Positions 58,765 through 64,000 of a stretch of DNA of 64,000 bases are shown piece by piece; within the stretch, counting starts at the first letter, position 1; each line of letters starts with the position of its first letter. The translations under genes were made by a program, and so were the position numbers. Under the pieces are notes generated by a model. The model was not told the origin of the DNA. It made no database searches and saw nothing but the letters and a program-made list of their open reading frames with translations. The stretch is from Lacisediminihabitans changchengi (lineage in GTDB: Bacteria; Actinomycetota; Actinomycetes; Actinomycetales; Microbacteriaceae), in contig NZ_JAEPES010000002.1 of NCBI RefSeq assembly GCF_016634425.1, positions 124,001 to 188,000 on the forward strand, written 5' to 3'.

Positions 58765-60057
58765 ATGACGCTCCTGATCATCAGTCCGGACTACGCCTCG
58801 CACCTGCTTCCGCTCGCCACCCTCGGCACCGCCTGGCGTGACGCGGGGGAGCGGGTCGTCGTGGCGACCGGTCCGGCCACCGCCGCGATCGTCGAGTCGT
58901 TCGGCTACGAGCGGGTCAACCTGCAACTCGGCAAGGGGTCGAACCCCGGAGTCATCCGTGCCGAGGAGCAGCGAAAGGGGGAGGACGACGCTCTGCGCGG
59001 GTTCTTCGCTGCCACCCGCGAGGGCATGGTCGAGACGCTCGCCTTTCAGGCCGAGGCCCGGCTGAGCGACCTCATGTGGGACCCGGTGCGGGTCGGTCGC
59101 GAGGTGCAGGCGGTCGTGCAGGCGGTGGGGGCAGACGCCATCATCGTCGATCACCTCGCGTTCAGCGCGCGGCTGGCCCTCACCGCGCAAGGCGTGCCGT
59201 TCGCGGATGTCGTGCTCGGGCATCCGACCGCACTGCCGGTGGGAGACGAGGTCTACGGCTACCCGCCGGTGTGGCCGGCGGCCTTCACCCCGGATGCTTC
59301 CGCTCTCGCCGCGCTGCACGAGCTGTGCGAGCGGGTCTCGACAAATTTCACGGCCGAGTGGAACGCGGCGCTCTCGCAACTCGCCCCCGAGCTGCCGCCG
59401 TCGCTCGACGCCTTCGCCGAGCACGGCGACCTGCTGCTGTACAACTATCCGGCCGAGCTGTCAGACCCGCAGCGCACCGCAATTCTGCCGCCGCACGCGT
59501 TTCTCGGGTCTTCTGTGCGCGAGGAGCCCAGAGACGACGAGGTAGAGGCCTGGATCGCGGCGAGCGATCAGCCCTATGTCTACGTGAGTTTCGGCAGCTT
59601 CCTCTCCGTGCGGGCGGATGTTCTGGCTCGCGTGATCGCGGCTCTGCGCGACCTCGGGGTGCGGGCGGCCATCGCGCTCGGGTCGGCGGATCGCGCCGAG
59701 CTCGGCGACATCCCTGACGGCTTTCTGGTGCGCGAGTTTCTGCCCCAGGTTCGGCTGCTCGACGACGCTGCCGCGGCCGTGACCCACGGCGGCAACAACA
59801 GCGTGACCGAGGCGATGACCGCGGGGGTGCCGCTCGTGGTGCTGCCGTTCTCCACGGATCAGTTCGCCGGGGCCGCCGCGATAGAAGATGCGGGTTTCGG
59901 CGTGGCACTTGCGCCGAATACGGCCACGATCGAGCAGCTGACGGCCGCGATCGAGGCCGTGCTCGCCCTGCCGCGCGTGCCGCTCGCGACCGACCTCCGC
60001 GCGCATCCGGGTCCACAGCGCGCGTACGACGCCCTGCGGTCTCCGCTGGCCGAGTAG
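58765..60057 (+). CDS. Family 1-type (MGT-like) glycosyltransferase
   Basis: 430 aa from ATG 58765. GT-B enzyme: N-terminal LLIISPDYASHLLPLATLGTAWRDAGERVVVATGPATAAIVESFGYE, C-terminal VYVSFGSFLSVRADVLARVIAAL and the donor-binding signature VTHGGNNSVTEAMTAGVPLVVLPFSTDQFAGAAAIEDAGFG, in which NN replaces the more common xG. These enzymes transfer sugars to lipids or natural products. It lies 31 nt after the HEAT-GT4 gene and is probably in one operon with it. Confidence 0.88.
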   Translation: MTLLIISPDYASHLLPLATLGTAWRDAGERVVVATGPATAAIVESFGYERVNLQLGKGSNPGVIRAEEQRKGEDDALRGFFAATREGMVETLAFQAEARLSDLMWDPVRVGREVQAVVQAVGADAIIVDHLAFSARLALTAQGVPFADVVLGHPTALPVGDEVYGYPPVWPAAFTPDASALAALHELCERVSTNFTAEWNAALSQLAPELPPSLDAFAEHGDLLLYNYPAELSDPQRTAILPPHAFLGSSVREEPRDDEVEAWIAASDQPYVYVSFGSFLSVRADVLARVIAALRDLGVRAAIALGSADRAELGDIPDGFLVREFLPQVRLLDDAAAAVTHGGNNSVTEAMTAGVPLVVLPFSTDQFAGAAAIEDAGFGVALAPNTATIEQLTAAIEAVLALPRVPLATDLRAHPGPQRAYDALRSPLAE

Positions 60058-60166
60058 CTCCTGTTGGTCGAGTAGCGCACGCGCTCTAGCGCGTCCGCGA
60101 ATCGAGGCCCGCGTGGGTGGTTTCGATACGCGTCCCCGTTCCCCGGGCGCTACTCAACCGGCGGCG
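60058..60166 (+). repeat. Intergenic repeat (GGTTTCGATACG / GCTACTCAACCGGCGG family)
   Basis: Contains TTGGTCGAGTAGCGCACGCG, GGTTTCGATACGCGTCC and GCGCTACTCAACCGGCGG, an inverted, diverged member of the repeat family seen at 3208, 10021 and 34642. It separates two convergent genes. Confidence 0.7.
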
Positions 60167-60167
60167 G

Positions 60168-60833
60168 TCAACCCGCGGCGGGCCGCACCAGCGCGCGCAT
60201 CGCCTCGGGCGACGTTGCCGCATCCCGATACCGCTCCATCAGTGCGGCGTTTGCGTCGTACTGCGGGCCCTCCCGCACCTCGGCCTTGTGATGCAGGGCA
60301 TACACGCGTCCGTGATGCCGACGCGGGGTCTCACCGAGCAGGGTCTCGTGTGCCAGATACCATGCGGCATCCTCGAATCCCCATCCGCGGAAGCGCTCGT
60401 CCTGTCCGCCGTGTGCCCACCAGGTCTCTGGCGTCGTCACGTACACGCCCGAGCATGCGCCGCGCACGAGCTCGAAGTCGCAGTCGTCGAGCTCTGCGCC
60501 ACCGGCGTACTGCGCCGTGCCGGTCGACCCCAGCCAGTGATATTCGTCGTAGGGCAGGTGCACCAGTCCGGAGCCGGATGCCGCGGCGATCGCCTCGATC
60601 AGTGCATCTTTCTGTGGCAGGGTGTCCGCGTCGTTGATGACAACCACCTCGGACGGGTCCTCGATCGACGCGACTCCGAGATTGCGACACCGGGACAGGT
60701 TGAAGATCTCATCGTCGGAGTCGACGACGCGAATCACTGCCTCGGGCAGATTGTGCGCGTACCACGCCTTGACGGCGGCGAACGCGGGGACGCGGGTGGG
60801 CTGAGGACGCCAGGGCACGAGCACGGTGAGCAT
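60168..60833 (-). CDS. Family 2 glycosyltransferase (galactosyltransferase-like)
   Basis: 221 aa from ATG 60833, placed 7 nt behind a TANNNT box. GT-A motifs: LTVLVPWRPQPTRVPAFAAVKAWYA, the metal-binding NDADTLPQ, and the late GGQDERFRGWGFEDAAWYLAHE acceptor segment typical of the C-terminal galactosyltransferase domain. A soluble non-processive enzyme that adds one sugar to a glycan; donor not known. Member of the polysaccharide locus but convergent with the GT1 gene. Confidence 0.87.
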   Translation of the reverse strand: MLTVLVPWRPQPTRVPAFAAVKAWYAHNLPEAVIRVVDSDDEIFNLSRCRNLGVASIEDPSEVVVINDADTLPQKDALIEAIAAASGSGLVHLPYDEYHWLGSTGTAQYAGGAELDDCDFELVRGACSGVYVTTPETWWAHGGQDERFRGWGFEDAAWYLAHETLLGETPRRHHGRVYALHHKAEVREGPQYDANAALMERYRDAATSPEAMRALVRPAAG

Positions 60834-60840
60834 TCCCACA

Positions 60841-60846
60841 ATGCTA
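60841..60846 (-). promoter_or_regulatory. -10 box of a leaderless promoter
   Basis: Minus-strand TAGCAT lies 7 nt before the ATG at 60833. Confidence 0.4.
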
Positions 60847-60858
60847 AACGGCTGCCCG

Positions 60859-62946
60859 TCAGGCGAGCGACTCGGAGAAGCGCAGCCAGGCCCACAACCC
60901 CAGGCTCAGCGCGCTGAACCCGGCGGCGACCGCGAGGGATGCCAGCACCGGAAACCCCACACCGGTACCGACGAACACCGTTCCCGCGATGGTCGCGACG
61001 ACCGCCGCGGTCGCGATCCAGATCGACGGAGACCATTCGAGGATGACCCGCCCGGGCAGGTTTGCGATCGGCAGCACCATGATGAGTGCCGACCCGATCC
61101 CCGCGAGGGCCACGGTGGTGCAGAGCTCGCGACCGAACTCCGCCCAGAATCCGGATGCCGCAGCGAGCGGCCCCACCAGCACCCACGCGATCACGCCCAG
61201 CACGACGACCGAGGCGACCTCCGCCAGCCGCACTGCCCCGCGCGGTCTCGCGGGCATCCGTCCAACGAAGGCCATGCCGAGTAGCGCCCCGGCGACGACC
61301 GGCGGGTCGACGCCGGTGACGCGCGACAGCACCGCGGTGAGGAGCGCCCCGACCAGCATCACGATCAGCAGTCGAGGTCGCCCGGAGACACCGAAGCGGG
61401 CGCCCACGACTCTGCCGACGACCATGACCGCCGCGTTCAGGATGACCAGGCCGACGGCGACGGCGATGGTCAGCCGCAGGTATCGCACCTCATCGCTCAC
61501 CCGGGTCGACAGCACGATGAGTGCCGTCGCCGCCGCCAGCGAGGCGACGATGCCGATCCACGGCGCGGCTGGGGCGGACGGTTCCGGTACCGACTCTCCC
61601 CGGCGGTTGCGGCCCAAGACACGGGGCGATCGGGGGAGCCTGCGACCGTGCAGGGTGGTCGCGAGCAGCCGCATCGGAAGCGCGATGAGCACCAGGAAGG
61701 CGAGCGCCGCGAGCAGCGCGAGCGCCCAGGTGCCGCGGCTGATCGACACGGCGACGGTCGGGATGTCGGCGCCGAACGCCGTGGGAGCCTGCCAGTCGGG
61801 CGGCGAAGCGCCGGCATCCGTTGAGCCGCCGGAGCGGGGATCGTTTGGCAGAGACGGCGCCGCGGGCGAGCTCGGTGACGGCGCGGGGTCAGCCGGGGCC
61901 GTCGTCTGACCGGGAGCCGACGGTGTCGGCGCCGCGCTCGCTGTTGGCGCTGGCGCGAAACTGACTCGCACCTCACCGGAGGGAGCGGCATAGTTGCCTG
62001 CTTGGTCGCGCTGCACCGCGAGTACGGCGTAGGTGCCGGTGGCCGACGATCGGGTGGTGCAGCTCCACTCGGTACCGCTCACAGTCGTGCTGCAGATCGG
62101 CACGTTGGAGAGGTAGACGTCGATGCGACCGCCGTCTTCGCCGGTGCCGCGGAAAGTGACCGTCGGGGCGGTGACCACCGTTCCCGTTCGCGGCGAGGTG
62201 ACGACGGGGGCGGCCGGGGCATTCTTGTCGATGGTGACGTTCACCGAGCCGGAGACGGATGACGAGGCGCCGCCGCCGAGGGCAGGGTTCGTCTGCGTCG
62301 CGGTGACAGCCCAGGTGCCGGATGGCACGGCGAGCGAGCAGGACCAGTAGCCGGTCGCGGTGACGGGGGAGGTGCATCCGCCGGTCGGATCGCCACCAAC
62401 GGCCACCGTCACGGTCGACCCGGCGAATCCCAGACCGGTGACGAGTCCCGGAGAGAGCCCGCCGTTTCCGTCGATCGTCGGCGCACCCAGAACGTCGATC
62501 GGGTCGGACTGCGCGCTCCCGGTGCTGCCGTCGAGATCTTCGATTGCCGTCAGCACGATGTCGGCGCCGCTCGCGAGGGAGACGATGCAGTTCCAGGTGA
62601 CGTCGCCATTGCGGGGGATGCTGCAGAGCGTGCCGCCGCTGGTCGCCCCGCCGTTGATTACCCCGCCGTTGATTACCCTGATGCTGCTGTCGGCATCCTT
62701 CTGCCCGGAGACCGCCACCGCGTTGGTGGGGGAGAACGCCGGGGCGCTGATGGTGACGGCGAGCGGGCCCGCGGTGGGGCTGGGTGACGGAGTCGCGCCC
62801 TCGTCGGGCGAGGGGCTGGGGGCGGCAGCAATCAGCGCCGGTGCGAGCGCAATGGCGGCGGCCAGGATCAGGAATCGACCGAGCCCGCTCGCTCCGCGTT
62901 CGCGAAACGAACGTCGACGGACGTTCGAGAGGGATTGCTGCACCAC
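60859..62946 (-). CDS. Large exported membrane protein with Ig-like repeats
   Basis: 695 aa. Signal peptide (FLILAAAIALAPALIAAAPSPSP), a Ser/Pro-rich spacer, then about three extracytoplasmic beta-sandwich repeats with paired cysteines (CSIPRNGDVTWNCIVSLASGADIVLTAIEDLDGS; GYWSCSLAVPSGTWAVTATQT; CSTTVSGTEWSCTTRSSATGTYAVLAVQRDQAGNYA), as in bacterial Ig-like domains. A Pro/Ala/Ser stalk (about 335-395) precedes one TM, a basic cytoplasmic loop, and roughly nine further hydrophobic segments. A short in-frame VINGGVINGGATSGG repeat comes from DNA repeats near 62650. It may anchor or export surface glycan; function unknown. Confidence 0.7.
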   Translation of the reverse strand: MVQQSLSNVRRRSFRERGASGLGRFLILAAAIALAPALIAAAPSPSPDEGATPSPSPTAGPLAVTISAPAFSPTNAVAVSGQKDADSSIRVINGGVINGGATSGGTLCSIPRNGDVTWNCIVSLASGADIVLTAIEDLDGSTGSAQSDPIDVLGAPTIDGNGGLSPGLVTGLGFAGSTVTVAVGGDPTGGCTSPVTATGYWSCSLAVPSGTWAVTATQTNPALGGGASSSVSGSVNVTIDKNAPAAPVVTSPRTGTVVTAPTVTFRGTGEDGGRIDVYLSNVPICSTTVSGTEWSCTTRSSATGTYAVLAVQRDQAGNYAAPSGEVRVSFAPAPTASAAPTPSAPGQTTAPADPAPSPSSPAAPSLPNDPRSGGSTDAGASPPDWQAPTAFGADIPTVAVSISRGTWALALLAALAFLVLIALPMRLLATTLHGRRLPRSPRVLGRNRRGESVPEPSAPAAPWIGIVASLAAATALIVLSTRVSDEVRYLRLTIAVAVGLVILNAAVMVVGRVVGARFGVSGRPRLLIVMLVGALLTAVLSRVTGVDPPVVAGALLGMAFVGRMPARPRGAVRLAEVASVVVLGVIAWVLVGPLAAASGFWAEFGRELCTTVALAGIGSALIMVLPIANLPGRVILEWSPSIWIATAAVVATIAGTVFVGTGVGFPVLASLAVAAGFSALSLGLWAWLRFSESLA

Positions 62947-63036
62947 GATCCATTCAGCACGGCCTAGCCGCTGGTGTCAATCGGCCACGCGAAAGTCTTG
63001 ACTTTGTGCTAGCAACTCAGCACTCTTAGTCACACG

Positions 63037-63056
63037 ACTGGGACACTCGACCCAGT
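63037..63056. promoter_or_regulatory. Candidate TetR operator
   Basis: ACTGGGACACTCGACCCAGT has perfect 6-bp arms around an 8-bp spacer, 54 nt before the TetR start and inside the divergent intergenic region. Confidence 0.45.
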
Positions 63057-63109
63057 TCGGCTCGTGCAGGTCGAAATTTCACCACACAGGTGCCGTCGAA
63101 GGGGACTGC

Positions 63110-63754
63110 ATGGCCCGCCTGTCTGCGAACGACCGTCGCTCCGCACTGGTGAACGCGGCGCTCACCGTGATTGCCCGAGATGGCGTGCATGCCGCCACCA
63201 CCCGCGCGATCGTCGCCGAGGCAGACATGTCCCTCGCCAGCTTCCACTACGCCTATCGCTCGCGGGACGAGCTCATCCGTGCGGTCATCGCGTTCGTGGT
63301 CGACCAGCAGGAGGATGTCTCGCTCGCCGCGATCGCGCCGCTCGGCGATGTACGCAGCACCGTTCGTGCGGCACTGCAGGCATACTTCGACCTGCTGAAG
63401 CAGCACCCGGAGCGCGAGCAGGCGATGTTCGAACTCATGCACTATTCGATGCGCACAGCCGAGCTCGGCGCGCTGCCGGCGGTGCAGCACGGCAGCTATC
63501 TCAGCGCTGCCGCCGGACTGCTCGAGGCCGCGGTGCCGCTGCTCGGCATCGCCTGGAGTCGCCCGGTCGATGAGGTCGCGCGCATTCTGGTCGCGCTCAC
63601 CGACGGTCTCACCTACGCCTGGCTGGCCGACCGCAACGATGCGGCGGCGGCCCGTTTGATGGAGTTCATGGCCGACACGATCGCGTCGTTCGCGACGACT
63701 GCGCCGGGCGCCGGCAGCACGAGCATTACCCAGACTCACGGAGGAGCACAGTGA
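63110..63754 (+). CDS. TetR/AcrR-family transcriptional regulator
   Basis: 214 aa. HTH: RRSALVNAALTVIARDGVHAATTRAIVAEADMSLASFHYAYRSRDELIRAVIAF, with the recognition helix MSLASFHYAYRS. The C-terminal part is a helical ligand-binding domain (FDLLKQHPEREQAMFELMHYSMR...AYAWLADRNDAAAARLMEFMADTI). AAGGGGAC precedes the ATG. Its stop overlaps the start of an MFS transporter gene by 4 bp (GTGA), so it almost certainly controls that transporter and itself, possibly through the palindrome at 63037-63056. Confidence 0.92.
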   Translation: MARLSANDRRSALVNAALTVIARDGVHAATTRAIVAEADMSLASFHYAYRSRDELIRAVIAFVVDQQEDVSLAAIAPLGDVRSTVRAALQAYFDLLKQHPEREQAMFELMHYSMRTAELGALPAVQHGSYLSAAAGLLEAAVPLLGIAWSRPVDEVARILVALTDGLTYAWLADRNDAAAARLMEFMADTIASFATTAPGAGSTSITQTHGGAQ

Positions 63755-64000
63755 CCGTCGCGCTCTTCGCCGAACCGAAGACCAAGGTCTCCGGTGCCTG
63801 GATCGCACTGTTCGCGACCGCCTGGCTCGGGATCTGGATGGCGCAGCTGACGCCGATCCAGCTGCTTCTGCCCACGCAGGTCGAGCAGGTGAATGCCCGC
63901 CTCGGATCGACGGACTGGATCGCCAACGTCGTGGCGTTCGGCATCGTCTCCGGAATCGCCGGCGTCTGCGCGCTCGTCGCATTCCCGCTGACCGGCGCGC
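63751..64000 (+). CDS. MFS transporter, N-terminal part (runs off the window)
   Basis: 83 codons are visible from GTG 63751. MTVALFAEPKTKVSGAWIALFATAWLGIWMAQLTPIQLLLPTQV is a first TM helix of the MFS type, followed by NARLGSTDWIANVVAFGIVSGIAGVCALVAFPLTGA (TM2 and the start of a motif A-like loop). The N-terminus resembles actinobacterial sugar/drug MFS proteins controlled by a coupled TetR gene. Substrate not predictable. Confidence 0.75.
   Translation, partial: MTVALFAEPKTKVSGAWIALFATAWLGIWMAQLTPIQLLLPTQVEQVNARLGSTDWIANVVAFGIVSGIAGVCALVAFPLTGA

Overview
The window is high-GC DNA from an actinobacterium, most likely a member of the Microbacteriaceae. Supporting this are the core gene order (tRNA-Gln, glmU, prs, rplY, pth, mfd, then mazG, eno, an ftsB/divIC-like gene and a DUF501 gene), frequent GTG starts, DUF222/13E12 HNH proteins, and many intergenic palindromic repeats. 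The lineage is inferred from content; no database search was done.

Layout. 1-3.2 kb: end of a coupled P450, adenylate-forming ligase and SDR operon. 3.2-6.2 kb: repeats, two broken genes, a TMEM175-like channel and a MarR regulator. 6.3-16.1 kb: tRNA-Gln, glmU, prs, an ArsR/SRPBCC pair, a fatty acyl-CoA ligase, gnd with divergent gntK, rplY and pth. 16.2-23.5 kb: mfd, a J-domain membrane protein, recQ and an EI24 membrane protein. 23.5-31.6 kb: a decayed PPOX gene, a lipoprotein, a nuclease, deoC, an MFS pump, a CPBP protease, mazG, a TetR regulator and an intact DUF222-HNH gene. 32.0-38.5 kb: hisS, eno, ftsB-like, DUF501, a subtilase and a type II NADH dehydrogenase.

38,673-47,510 is an 8.8-kb integrated element in the 3' end of a tRNA-Leu(UAA) gene, bounded by a 22-bp direct repeat. 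It has a tyrosine integrase, a DNA-binding protein, an excisionase-like protein, a replication protein whose gene carries an iteron-like cluster, and only two recognisable virion genes: a tape measure protein followed by an HK97-type capsid protein. I see no terminase, portal, protease, tail tube or lysis gene. Tandem arm-type sites near both ends, a LexA-like box and a second repeat cluster lie in its non-coding ends. This is the most interesting part of the window: either a decayed prophage or a small satellite carrying just the proteins that set capsid and tail dimensions.

47.7-50.3 kb: a hydrolase, a small membrane protein and an SDR. 50.3-63.0 kb is a cell-surface polysaccharide locus: two GH26-type glycosidases, a STAS protein, a processive cellulose-synthase-like GT2 without a PilZ domain, a pyruvyltransferase-like protein, a HEAT-repeat/GT4 fusion, a GT1 enzyme, a small GT2 enzyme and a large secreted/membrane Ig-like protein. 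The window ends with a TetR regulator coupled to the start of an MFS transporter.

A recurrent pattern is a TANNNT -10 box placed 5-8 nt before the start codon of at least fourteen genes on both strands. It implies that many transcripts here are leaderless, and it helped choose several starts.
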